A stretch of DNA of 64,000 nucleotides from NCBI GenBank assembly GCA_938084685.1, contig CALKGE010000002.1, positions 90,796 to 154,795 on the forward strand, written 5' to 3'. Positions 18,252-26,836 of the stretch are shown here, piece by piece. The translations under genes and the position numbers were made by a program. This DNA comes from an uncultured Pirellulaceae bacterium. GTDB lineage: Bacteria; Planctomycetota; Planctomycetia; Pirellulales; Pirellulaceae. The notes beneath the pieces were generated by a model. The model saw only the letters and a list, made by a program, of their open reading frames with translations, was not told where the DNA came from and made no database searches. Numbering within the stretch: position 1 is the stretch's first letter; every line of letters starts with the position of its first letter.

Positions 18252-19340
18252 ATGACTGCATTCAATTACGGCATGTTTATCATGCCCTTTCACCCACCCT
18301 CAAAGCCGCTGGCGACCAGTTACGCAGAGGACCTGGAACTTATTCAGCTCGCCGAGCAGATGGGATTCAGTGAGTTCTGGATTGGCGAACATCACACCAT
18401 GAAGTATGAAAATGTCGTCATGCCCGAACTACTGATTGCTCGTGCATTGGGTGAGACGTCAACGATCAGGCTGGGGTGTGCTCCTGTTTGCTTGCAGCAA
18501 CATCACCCCGCTCAGGTGGCCGGTCGGTTGGCTCAGCTTGATCATATGTCCGGGGGACGACTGAATCTCTGTTTTGGTGCGGGAAGTGTGACCGCTGATC
18601 TCGAGATGTATGGAGTCGAGCCGAGAAGTAGTTCGAAAATGGTCTTTGAGTCATTGGAGATGATTCTTCATCTGTGGCAGAACGATCCGCCTTACCACCT
18701 GGAGGGTGAATTCTGGCAGATTCACCTGGAGCATAATGTCGATGATGAAACGCTCATCGGTTACGTACCACGGCCGCTGCAGGATCCCCTGCCGGAAATC
18801 CTCATTCCCGGCATGAGTCGTAATTCGTCCAGTATGAAATATGCCGGAGCAAACGGACACCTTCCCTTTTGCCATTGCCTGGTCACTGCGAATGTGGTGG
18901 CGGACAATTTCAAGACATATGAAGAAGCTGCTATGGCAGCCGGATATACCCCGGATCGAAGTAAGTATCGCGTAGCCAAGTCGATCTTTCTGGCGGACAG
19001 TACGGAAGAAGCACAGCGTAAAGCTCGCACGAATTCCCTGGGACAGAATTATGAATATATAGGCCGCTTGTTTGATAAGGGGCTGGGGCGGCAGATTTAT
19101 AAGCGGGACCTGGAGATGAGTGACGAGGATTGTAATCTCGACTTCCTCATGAGCGAACAGATCATCGCTGGCGATGTGGACTATGCGTTGGAACGCCTCG
19201 AAGCCTGCATCGAGGAAACGGGCGAGTTTGGTACGCTCTGTCTGATGAGTTATGACTGGGATGACAAGGCAGCCTGGCTCCGTAGTATGGAACTGTTTGC
19301 CACAGAACTCATGCCTCGGCTAAATGCCAAATATGCGTAA
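18252..19340 (+). CDS. LLM class flavin-dependent oxidoreductase (luciferase-like monooxygenase)
   Basis: 362 residues with no signal peptide, so cytoplasmic, unlike most neighbours. Follows the bacterial luciferase TIM-barrel family (PF00296): YGMFIMPFHPP at the N-terminus, QMGFSEFWIGEHH (the EHH step that shapes the flavin pocket), IRLGCAPVCLQQHHPAQVAGRLAQLDHMSGGRLNLCFGAGS, and an insertion with WQNDPPYHLEGEFW. The long-chain alkane or aromatic degradation members have a similar length. The substrate cannot be told. It follows the ThuA gene closely, giving a likely two-gene unit. Confidence 0.9.
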   Translation: MTAFNYGMFIMPFHPPSKPLATSYAEDLELIQLAEQMGFSEFWIGEHHTMKYENVVMPELLIARALGETSTIRLGCAPVCLQQHHPAQVAGRLAQLDHMSGGRLNLCFGAGSVTADLEMYGVEPRSSSKMVFESLEMILHLWQNDPPYHLEGEFWQIHLEHNVDDETLIGYVPRPLQDPLPEILIPGMSRNSSSMKYAGANGHLPFCHCLVTANVVADNFKTYEEAAMAAGYTPDRSKYRVAKSIFLADSTEEAQRKARTNSLGQNYEYIGRLFDKGLGRQIYKRDLEMSDEDCNLDFLMSEQIIAGDVDYALERLEACIEETGEFGTLCLMSYDWDDKAAWLRSMELFATELMPRLNAKYA

Positions 19341-19357
19341 TCCTGTTCGTGAAGCTG

Positions 19358-20512
19358 TTATTTCAACGGCTGCACTATTTCGCCATCGCCAGTTGCTTCG
19401 CCTGCAAGAATCCAGGCCAGATTTAGTATCGCCAAGGTGGAACCTCCCTGGGGGCCACCCTCAAAGTTGAGGTAGATTTTGCCCTCGGTGATCGTGCCTG
19501 GCCGACCAGCCGTCATCGCCGAATAGGCGAAGGCACCGTCGAAGACTCGCCTTTTGACGGGCCACGTTTTTCCTCCGTCAACGCTGACCCAGACAGTCCC
19601 CCTGTTCCTTCCATTGTCGCTGTCGCAATTGCTGTAAATCAGGATGTCTTTGCCTTTGACCGGCAGACGCGTGAGCCCACCCATGCATCCATAGTTGGTG
19701 TTCTGCGGGCCATCGGGAAGTGCCTTCACGAATGTTACGTCCTTCCAGGTTTTACCACCATCCTGGCTAGTGGCACTCCAGCGCCGCAACGGACTTTCTC
19801 CCTCCGGAGCCCAATGGCGGCGCGAGTTGTAATACAAGGTTCCATCGGAGAGTTCTACGATACATGCTTCGCCGAATCCGAAACCGGGAAAGGGTTCACT
19901 GACTTCCCAGGTCTTCCCACCGTCGTCGCTGTAAATGGCATTTGTGTAATGCTTGGACCACAGGCTGCGGTCGTTTTTACCGGCGTAACAGCGAGTCGGC
20001 CGGATCAGACGCCCAGCATACTTGCTGTGCCGCAGTGTGATCCCATTGTCGTTCATATGCAAATCTGGGCCGTTACCACGGTTGTCCTTTCCAAAACGGG
20101 CGTCCAGAGGAGAAAAGCTGGCACCATCGTCATCACTGACATAAACGCTGATCTTAGCCGGTGGATGATGCGCTTCGGTAAAAGCGATGACCTGCCCCGT
20201 TTTATCGTTCACCGTCAGACCACCACTTTGGAATCCCGGCTTCTGGATTTCAAGAATGTCACTCCAGGTTTTACCGCCGTCAGTGCTTCGTCGAGTTTTC
20301 AGCGAACTTGTTCCCCAGGTCGCGATAATAGTCCCCTTCGGAGTTACGACAACATTAGGAAATCTTTCGCCTGCAAATATCTGTTGGAATTCCAGAGTCG
20401 CTTCGGTGAGGTGAGGAGCAATGTCACCCTCCAGCCTGGTTTCTGCACAGCTTGTGTTAACAAAAAACGCAAGTAAAAGGAGAATAGTGAGTGCTGGAAG
20501 AGGACGCTTCAT
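19358..20512 (-). CDS. Sialidase-like protein with Asp-box repeats, exported
   Basis: 384 residues from the ATG at 20512, where a signal peptide with a SCAE end begins (MKRPLPALTILLLLAFFVN). The frame is open further up to 20686 but that part overlaps the divergent gene and has no leader-like character. Four Asp-boxes are visible: STDGGKTW, YSDDGGKTW, SQDGGKTW and VSVDGGKTW, the hallmark of six-bladed sialidase/BNR propellers. An Arg in the early VVTPKGTIIATWGTSSLKTRRS region and further Arg residues could form the arginine cluster, but I cannot confirm it. It is probably an exo-sialidase or a related glycan hydrolase. Confidence 0.87.
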   Translation of the reverse strand: MKRPLPALTILLLLAFFVNTSCAETRLEGDIAPHLTEATLEFQQIFAGERFPNVVVTPKGTIIATWGTSSLKTRRSTDGGKTWSDILEIQKPGFQSGGLTVNDKTGQVIAFTEAHHPPAKISVYVSDDDGASFSPLDARFGKDNRGNGPDLHMNDNGITLRHSKYAGRLIRPTRCYAGKNDRSLWSKHYTNAIYSDDGGKTWEVSEPFPGFGFGEACIVELSDGTLYYNSRRHWAPEGESPLRRWSATSQDGGKTWKDVTFVKALPDGPQNTNYGCMGGLTRLPVKGKDILIYSNCDSDNGRNRGTVWVSVDGGKTWPVKRRVFDGAFAYSAMTAGRPGTITEGKIYLNFEGGPQGGSTLAILNLAWILAGEATGDGEIVQPLK

Positions 20513-20625
20513 GATTGGCTGAGACCTGTTCATTTGAGTGAGATAAATCCAGATTGTTCTTACAGTATATAGCCTCAGCGAGCACTTTTCAGAGATTGCC
20601 GCAGGCGCGTTCTGATGAATGTCGA

Positions 20626-20631
20626 TATAAT
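20626..20631 (+). promoter_or_regulatory. Candidate -10 element for the DUF1501 gene at 20672
   Basis: An exact TATAAT lies 40 bases before the ATG at 20672, in the gap shared with the divergent sialidase-like gene. No convincing -35 was found at the usual spacing. Confidence 0.3.
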
Positions 20632-20671
20632 ATAGTGTTGAACAACAGGTTGAATAAAAAAGAAATACGAG

Positions 20672-22030
20672 ATGAAACATTATCATACGAAAGGGTTGAC
20701 CCGACGCGAAGCAATGCAGGTCGGGTATTCCGGAGCACTCGGCCTCGGACTGACGTCCATACTGAAACGACGCGCACGGGCAGCAGATTCAGAATCTGGT
20801 GTGCCCCGTCAGGCGAGTGGTAAAAAGATGATTCTGGTCTGGACGACGGGAGCCATGAGTCATCATGACACGCTGGATATGAAACCGGATGCGCCAGCCG
20901 AAATCCGAGGGCAGTTTAACCCGATCCAGACCAGGACGCCTGGGTATCAGATGTGCGAGCACATGCCAGAATTGGCAAAACTCTCGGATAAGTTCTCGGT
21001 GATTCGAAGCTTTACCCATAAAGACAATAATCACCTGATGTCGACCCACCACGTGCTGACAGGCCGTGTTCAACCGGGAGCCTTCTTCGATAAAATCGCG
21101 TCTCGTACGGACTGGCCCAACTATTCAGGAGCGTATGACTACTTCAATCCGCGTAATGACGGGATTCCAAATGGAGTCAATCTGCCGACGTATATGCAGC
21201 AGCCTCCCTTGTTATGGCCCGGGCAGTATGCAGGGTTGTTAGGCGCAAAGCATGATCCGTGGCAGATCACAGCAGACCCAAACAAAGATGACTTCAAGGT
21301 CGACAGTTTGACACTCGCAGCAGGTCTGGATATTCAACGCGTCACTGACCGGCAGTCATTGTTATCCGACTTGAATCAGCAGCAGGGACGGCTGGAACGG
21401 ACGGTGGTTGGAAGCCGGATGAAAAGTGAGCAGCAGGAAGCATACAATATTCTCACCAGTCGGAGACTTGCCAATGCTTTTGAAGTTCAGCAGGAAGCCA
21501 AGGAAACGCGCGAACGATATGGTCGTCATACGACAGGACAGTCGCTGCTGCTGGCGCGCAGATTGATTGAAGTGGGCGTCCCCGTTGTTCAGGTCAATGT
21601 TGGGAATGCTCAAAACTGGGATAACCACGGTAATATCTTCCCTACGCTCAAAGACAGACTCCTACCACCACTCGATAAAGGCCTGGCAGCCCTGCTGCAG
21701 GACCTCGACCAGCGGGGGATGCTGGAGGAGACGCTGGTTGTATTGATTGGCGAGTTTGGAAGGACACCGAAGATCAATGGCAAGGCGGGGCGAGACCATT
21801 GGGGCCCCTGCTTTAGTGCTCTGTTTGCTGGTGGAGGTGTTCAGGGAGGACGTGTGATCGGTAAATCAGATCCTCACGGCGGTTATCCTGTTAGACACCC
21901 GTTTTCACCGGAAGATTTTGGAGCGACCGTGTACACCGTTCTGGGTATCGATCCAGAAAGTGTGATCCGAGATCGATTCGAACGACCGCTCCAGTTGAAC
22001 TCCGGTTCGGTTATTTCCGAGCTGTTCTAG
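20672..22030 (+). CDS. DUF1501 protein, RDHW type, Tat-exported
   Basis: 452 residues; leader MKHYHTKGLTRREAMQVGY with twin arginines and a glycine-rich hydrophobic core. Landmarks: WTTGAMSHHDTLDMKP, HKDNNHLMSTHHVLTGR, NWDNHG, IGEFGRTPKINGKAGRDHW and FAGGGVQGG. The Gly-Gly-Pro-Ser box of other members is replaced here by GAMSHHD. There is no DUF1549/DUF1553 partner next to it; the next gene (SGNH hydrolase) faces the other way. Function unknown. Confidence 0.88.
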   Translation: MKHYHTKGLTRREAMQVGYSGALGLGLTSILKRRARAADSESGVPRQASGKKMILVWTTGAMSHHDTLDMKPDAPAEIRGQFNPIQTRTPGYQMCEHMPELAKLSDKFSVIRSFTHKDNNHLMSTHHVLTGRVQPGAFFDKIASRTDWPNYSGAYDYFNPRNDGIPNGVNLPTYMQQPPLLWPGQYAGLLGAKHDPWQITADPNKDDFKVDSLTLAAGLDIQRVTDRQSLLSDLNQQQGRLERTVVGSRMKSEQQEAYNILTSRRLANAFEVQQEAKETRERYGRHTTGQSLLLARRLIEVGVPVVQVNVGNAQNWDNHGNIFPTLKDRLLPPLDKGLAALLQDLDQRGMLEETLVVLIGEFGRTPKINGKAGRDHWGPCFSALFAGGGVQGGRVIGKSDPHGGYPVRHPFSPEDFGATVYTVLGIDPESVIRDRFERPLQLNSGSVISELF

Positions 22031-22034
22031 TGGC

Positions 22035-22084
22035 GCAAGTGGAAGCAAGTCGAGGCAAGTCGAGGCACGTCGAGGCACGTAGCG
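22035..22084. repeat. 10-bp tandem repeat, five units
   Basis: Units starting at 22035, 22045, 22055, 22065 and 22075 follow GCA(A/C)GTCGAG. They lie between two convergent genes, just after the DUF1501 stop at 22030. No spacer is present. Origin by slippage is likely. Confidence 0.75.
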
Positions 22085-22099
22085 GCCCTTTTGTTCTGG

Positions 22100-22135
22100 T
22101 CGGACCTTATTCGCCCATCGGACCTTATTCGCCCA
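22100..22135. repeat. 18-bp perfect tandem duplication covering a stop codon
   Basis: The 18 bases at 22100-22117 are repeated exactly at 22118-22135. The right copy includes the stop codon and last codons (Leu-Gly-Glu-stop) of the SGNH hydrolase gene, and the left copy lies past the stop. Confidence 0.8.
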
Positions 22136-22832
22136 GCAGAGTTGCCAGTTTTGATTCGATCGACTTGGCCCAGATTTCATAACCTTGAGGACTCAGGTGC
22201 AGCAGGTCAGGCATGATGTCCCGCGGCAACGTTTGGTCCTCTTTCAGAAATGCTTTGCCGATATCCAGGTAGTGGACATGTTTTCCGTCATCCAGTTTGG
22301 CGAAGATTTTGTTGGCACCCTGGTTTACTTTGCGACGAGCGTCGTCTTTAGTGGCCCCACGTGGAAATACCGCTAACAGCAGTATTTTCGTCTTCGGTGA
22401 TTTACTGCGGATCTGTTCTACAATCTTGCCAACGCCATCAGCAATTTCCTGGGACGTGTTGGCTCCCGAGTTATTGGTGCCAATCATGATCACGGCTGCT
22501 TTAGGAGTGATATCCTTGAAATTGCCGTTATCAAGCCGCCAGATGACATGCTGAGTGCGATCGCCACCGATTCCCAGGTTGACAGCCTTCCGTTCGCCAT
22601 AGTATTTCGCCCAAACATCCTTTCCAGCTCCTTCCCACCCCTGCGTGATGGAGTCGCCGATGAAGACCAGATCAACATCTCCTTCCGCGACACGTTTGTT
22701 AAAACTTTCATGACGAACCAGCCAGCCGCCCGTTCGAGGAACAGGGGCTAATGCCGAATGTTCCTCGGCTTGAGTCTGAGAGGTGAACGTTATTGGTAGT
22801 AACAGTAGCAGTGTAGAAGCAATTCGAAGCAT
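22125..22832 (-). CDS. SGNH/GDSL hydrolase, exported
   Basis: 235 residues from the ATG at 22832, which opens with a signal peptide (MLRIASTLLLLLPITFTSQTQA). The earlier in-frame start (22916) adds 28 residues without leader character. Four SGNH blocks are present: GDSITQGW (Ser61 nucleophile), GIGGDRTQHVIWRL (Gly), IMIGTNNS (Asn) and DLLHLSPQGY (catalytic Asp and His). The close match to the PAF-acetylhydrolase-subunit-like group suggests a deacetylase or esterase acting on acetylated sugars in the envelope. The C-terminal four residues lie in the 18-bp tandem duplication. Confidence 0.92.
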   Translation of the reverse strand: MLRIASTLLLLLPITFTSQTQAEEHSALAPVPRTGGWLVRHESFNKRVAEGDVDLVFIGDSITQGWEGAGKDVWAKYYGERKAVNLGIGGDRTQHVIWRLDNGNFKDITPKAAVIMIGTNNSGANTSQEIADGVGKIVEQIRSKSPKTKILLLAVFPRGATKDDARRKVNQGANKIFAKLDDGKHVHYLDIGKAFLKEDQTLPRDIMPDLLHLSPQGYEIWAKSIESKLATLLGE

Positions 22833-22990
22833 GAGCGTATTCTTTTGTTGAAGTGAATGAATGAGATAGGGTTGATTGTAACGCAGGAAAGAAGCACATT
22901 CACCAGTAAGTAGCACCGGTTTCCGGGAAATGGTCCGAGCAGCGCAGTTGCTGGTTAACTCGTTATCCCAAAGATGCCGCAGGCTGAGTG

Positions 22991-25411
22991 TTACTTGTCA
23001 TCCAGCACGACTATTTCCAGATCAACCGAGGTTACTACGGTGTGATCTGGTTTGCTGTCCAGAGGTCCGGTCGCTTCCAGAGTGACGAGATGGCGACCGG
23101 CCGGAAGACCAGCAGGAATGGTAACAGGCAGTTCCAGAGATCGTTGACCTTTTTCAAATTGGATGCCTGAAAACAAATCACGAACCACGGCATTGTCACT
23201 TTCTGCCTGGACGTTCATGGCATTCAGCATATTGCTGGTGCGCTGCATTTCCAGTTTGACAGTGAGACGCTCACCAGGACGCCCCGCCAGTTCGCCGCTA
23301 CGGTCGTAGAGCTTGGTAACCGTTGGCATGGTACGAATCATGTTCCGCTTTTCACTCACCACCATGACATGCTGTTGCTTGCCATGCGCATCCACGAAAG
23401 TTGCGTAGGCCTGAGTGTACAACTGTGACTGACTCTGGATATTGATGTGCATTGTTTCCGGCAGGAAGATGGGCATCATAAAGACAGAAGTGTCCGGCTC
23501 AATAACGGTAGTGACAAACTGGATCCCATCCATGTCACGGTTCTGCCGATCACACGTTTGAATGGTCACTGGTTCGTTGAACTGGTCAAGTCGTTCCAGC
23601 GTCATTTGGTAAGGGTAAATCGTGCCTCGATGTGCGTACTGATAAGCTTCTTCACAATAAAGCTTGAACACCGGTTTGTGAGCGACTGTTAATGCGATAA
23701 AGTCACGCAAAGGTGATTCGACCGAATTCTGAAAACTATCAACTCCCCGATGGTATGCCTGCAAAGAGCGGCTGACAGCCTCGTCGTTGATCATGGCCTC
23801 TCCGCGTATGTGGATTTCATGACGGGTACTAGGCTCATTTTCGGGTAACGTGAATTTTAGCTTGGTGGTATTTGCACCCTCGGCAATCATGTCGTTTTCA
23901 ATCACAATCCCCTCCGGCAGGCCCGTCACGGATAGTTTGACAGGTCCGTTAAATCCACCTCGGCGGTTCAACTGAATTGGTATTTCCAGTGATGTTCCCT
24001 GTGTCACGGTGATGCAATCCCGAGCAGATGTGAGTGAGAAATCAGGCGTGGCAGCAGAGATGTCCAACTGATATGAGCCCAGTCGGTGGTCCGAGCGTAT
24101 GCCTCCCAAGCTCTGTACTTCAACGTAATATACGCCCGGTTGCGGATTGGCGAGATGATGAGAGGCTTTGATCGAATTGCTGGTCGGATTCAGTTTGGTT
24201 TTGGTTAACAGCTTGCCCTGCTCGTCTTTGATATTTAACAAAATCAGGGAAGCTGCACTGCTTTGAGAAGGAGCATGGACGACAAGATCCAGAGGAGATC
24301 TGTCTGTTACGTTCAGTTTGAACAGATCTTTGGAAAACGGTGCAATGATTCCATTGGCTGTTTGCCCCACTTTCAGCTCGATCGCGGGAACCTGACGGTG
24401 AGTGAGAGTGGTAACGAGCTCTGCTTCCTGAGTTAGTATTCTCACAACAGGGCGATTGGCCAGTGAATCGTCGCTAATTGTTTGCAAGGAATTCGGCTCG
24501 CCATCCAGAGTTAATTCTCTGTTGATGGTCAGGGTACCACCTTCACCGTCCATGGCCTGAAAGCGGAATTTGGTAGGGATACCGGCAGGCGCGCCAACGG
24601 GGAAGGTATAAGGAGCGACAGGTTTGTGAGTAAGATTGATTCGATAAACGTGGGATGGAGTACCGTGAAAAGAGACGTTGCCGACTTGAATGAAGTAGGA
24701 ACCCGTCGCCTTGGCCTTAAACGCAAATAACAGGTCGTCCCCTAACGCGTCTTCCTGGTAGGTCTGTTGCTTGCCCTCTGCGTCAAAGATGGCCACAGTC
24801 GGTTCCAGTTTAGAACCGAGTCGACGCGCCAGTACTTCACCATAGATGACTTCCCCAGACTGCAATTGTACTTCGTAGTAGTCCAAATCCCGTTCGCCGT
24901 GGATCTGTCCGTTGAGCGTGATTGGGATCTCAATGGAATGAGCTGTGCTCAGCGTCGAATTGGACTCCACTTCAATAAATTCCGGCAGGTTACCAATCAC
25001 AAACGGTAACGAACCACTGCTACCTCCAGAGGCGCAGAAGGTGTCCCAGGTTGCTACCCCTAACGGCGCGTCGGCGTCGATGGAAACTTTGGCGTCCCAC
25101 TGTCGAGGGTAATTGATCGGGACTTCAGTGGGAATTCTACGAGGCGATGGCTGCCCTGCGTCGAAAAGTTCCGTGGACAGAACGCCGTCGCCAGAGACAC
25201 CCTCACCACGGATGAAGAACTGGGTGTTAGGAGGACTTTGTTCAAGACCAACCCGCACCCTGACTGTCGTACCCCGCTGAGCTCCTGCCGGAAACAGATG
25301 AACGCTGTCAGGATTCTTTGCGGGAACCGGTTGCGCCATAACCTGAGCGGTCACCGTAAGCCAGACGGTGGCAATCAGAAGGAGTTGTTTAAGGGAGGGC
25401 ATTGTCGTCAT
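22991..25411 (-). CDS. Pre-peptidase C-terminal (PPC) domain protein, exported
   Basis: 806 residues, with a signal peptide ending at VMAQP. The N-terminal part reads like planctomycete proteins with Ig-like strands (HLFPAGAQRGTTVRVRVG). A PPC-type beta-sandwich follows: LNGQIHGERDLDYYEVQLQSGE, then LFAFKAKATGSYFIQVG, and a second similar unit with IIAPFSKDLFKLNVTDRS. PPC domains bind substrate or aid secretion; no catalytic motif is visible, so this is probably a structural or binding partner. It starts 29 bases after the DUF1501 stop, and is the third gene of the set 29263-26837, 26751-25441, 25411-22991. Confidence 0.82.
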   Translation of the reverse strand: MTTMPSLKQLLLIATVWLTVTAQVMAQPVPAKNPDSVHLFPAGAQRGTTVRVRVGLEQSPPNTQFFIRGEGVSGDGVLSTELFDAGQPSPRRIPTEVPINYPRQWDAKVSIDADAPLGVATWDTFCASGGSSGSLPFVIGNLPEFIEVESNSTLSTAHSIEIPITLNGQIHGERDLDYYEVQLQSGEVIYGEVLARRLGSKLEPTVAIFDAEGKQQTYQEDALGDDLLFAFKAKATGSYFIQVGNVSFHGTPSHVYRINLTHKPVAPYTFPVGAPAGIPTKFRFQAMDGEGGTLTINRELTLDGEPNSLQTISDDSLANRPVVRILTQEAELVTTLTHRQVPAIELKVGQTANGIIAPFSKDLFKLNVTDRSPLDLVVHAPSQSSAASLILLNIKDEQGKLLTKTKLNPTSNSIKASHHLANPQPGVYYVEVQSLGGIRSDHRLGSYQLDISAATPDFSLTSARDCITVTQGTSLEIPIQLNRRGGFNGPVKLSVTGLPEGIVIENDMIAEGANTTKLKFTLPENEPSTRHEIHIRGEAMINDEAVSRSLQAYHRGVDSFQNSVESPLRDFIALTVAHKPVFKLYCEEAYQYAHRGTIYPYQMTLERLDQFNEPVTIQTCDRQNRDMDGIQFVTTVIEPDTSVFMMPIFLPETMHINIQSQSQLYTQAYATFVDAHGKQQHVMVVSEKRNMIRTMPTVTKLYDRSGELAGRPGERLTVKLEMQRTSNMLNAMNVQAESDNAVVRDLFSGIQFEKGQRSLELPVTIPAGLPAGRHLVTLEATGPLDSKPDHTVVTSVDLEIVVLDDK

Positions 25412-25440
25412 TGGTCTGTGTCCCGGCGAACAATCATCAA

Positions 25441-26751
25441 TTAACCAAAGAGCTCGCGTACAACGTTTCCGCCGTCTGCAGTGGGAACGGGGCGGTCCAG
25501 AGGAGTGTGGAGGATCTTTTTGTGGTCGATACCAAGTCCGTAAAGGATGGTGGCGACCATGTCCGGAGGAGTAATCGGGCGATCGGTCACTTCGGCTCCC
25601 TGTTTGTCAGTGGCGCCGATGACCTGGCCTCCCTGGACTCCTCCACCTGCCATCAGGATCGAAAACGCGTTAGGCCAGTGATCCCGTCCCGCCAGCGGAT
25701 TGATCCGCGGTGTCCGGCCGAATTCAGTGGTAATAACTACCAATGTCTTCTCCAGCATGCCCCGTTGCTCAAGGTCGTTCAGTAAAGCTGGAACTGCCTG
25801 ATCAAAGGCGGGACAGAGAAGCTCTTTCAGGCTATAGGTGTTCTTGCGGTGAGTGTCCCAATGGCCGTTTTCCACAGCCACAAAGCGACTTCCTGCCTCG
25901 ACCATGCGTCGAGCAAGCAGACAGCATTGACCAATACTTGTCATGCCATATGCCTCGCGCAACGCTTCGGGCTCTTTGCTGATATCAAAAGCTTCACGAG
26001 CTTCTTTGGAGGACATCAGTCCAAAGGCCTTCTCATAAAACGTGTCGAACGATTTGACCTGTTTGCCAATCTTGTCAGCGTCCTCTTCCAGTTGGTTGAT
26101 TTGTTGTAACGCTCTTTGCCGCAGCTCGCCCCGGCGCGTAGCAACACTGGTCGGCAAGGCGATATCACGTACGGAAAAATCAGGAGCGGCCGGGTCGGAG
26201 TCGATGACAAACGGTCCATGGGCCGGCCCCAGAAAGGAGGGGCCGCCACTGTTCAGGAAGTTTGGCAGGGAAATGTAAGGAGGGAGTACTCCGGGGGCGC
26301 CCAGATGGGAGACAATACTGCCAATACACGGGTGCTGATTGTTGTTCTGGTCTCCGTTGAAGTCCCCTGCCCCAGCCTTCTTGCCAGACATCATCACATG
26401 GAAGCCACGACCATGATCGCTGTCATCGTGCGTCATGCTTCGAAGAATGGCCAGTTTGTCCATGACCGTAGAGCATTGGGGTATGACATCCGAAATCTGG
26501 ATGCCGGGCACATTGGTGCTGATGTTGTGGAAGTCACCGCGAATCTCAGACGGAGCATCAGGTTTCAAATCCCACATGTCCTGATGAGGCATGCCGCCAA
26601 CAATGAATAAAAAGATACAGTTGATATCGCTGCGGCTCGGGTCATCACTACCAAAGAGCTGCTGCATTCGCAGGATGTCCGCCATGCCCAGTCCGGCAAT
26701 GGAGCCCATGCGGATGAAATCACGTCGATTGGCTTTGGATTTGTTTAGCAT
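25441..26751 (-). CDS. DUF1501 protein, RDHW type, Tat-exported
   Basis: 436 residues; the leader MLNKSKANRRDFIRMGSI has twin arginines. Landmarks: FLFIVGGMPHQDMWDLKP, MTHDDSDHGRGFHVMMSG, ENGHWDTHR, TTEFGRTPRINPLAGRDHW and MAGGGVQGG. The middle motif starts TTEF rather than GEF. It lies 85 bases after the Ig-like/DUF1549/DUF1553 gene and 29 bases before the PPC gene. In planctomycetes this trio recurs, so the three products likely work together. Confidence 0.9.
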   Translation of the reverse strand: MLNKSKANRRDFIRMGSIAGLGMADILRMQQLFGSDDPSRSDINCIFLFIVGGMPHQDMWDLKPDAPSEIRGDFHNISTNVPGIQISDVIPQCSTVMDKLAILRSMTHDDSDHGRGFHVMMSGKKAGAGDFNGDQNNNQHPCIGSIVSHLGAPGVLPPYISLPNFLNSGGPSFLGPAHGPFVIDSDPAAPDFSVRDIALPTSVATRRGELRQRALQQINQLEEDADKIGKQVKSFDTFYEKAFGLMSSKEAREAFDISKEPEALREAYGMTSIGQCCLLARRMVEAGSRFVAVENGHWDTHRKNTYSLKELLCPAFDQAVPALLNDLEQRGMLEKTLVVITTEFGRTPRINPLAGRDHWPNAFSILMAGGGVQGGQVIGATDKQGAEVTDRPITPPDMVATILYGLGIDHKKILHTPLDRPVPTADGGNVVRELFG

Positions 26752-26836
26752 CTTGAGATTCCGATAAATAATTCAACTGGGTAAAAGTCTGTATCGCTTA
26801 TCAATAATATCCCTTCGCAGGGGATATTTCCTTATG

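Noticed and set aside
22035..22084. CRISPR or attachment site from the 10-base repeat
   Set aside because: Five short units with no spacers, no integrase and no tRNA next to it; slippage explains it.
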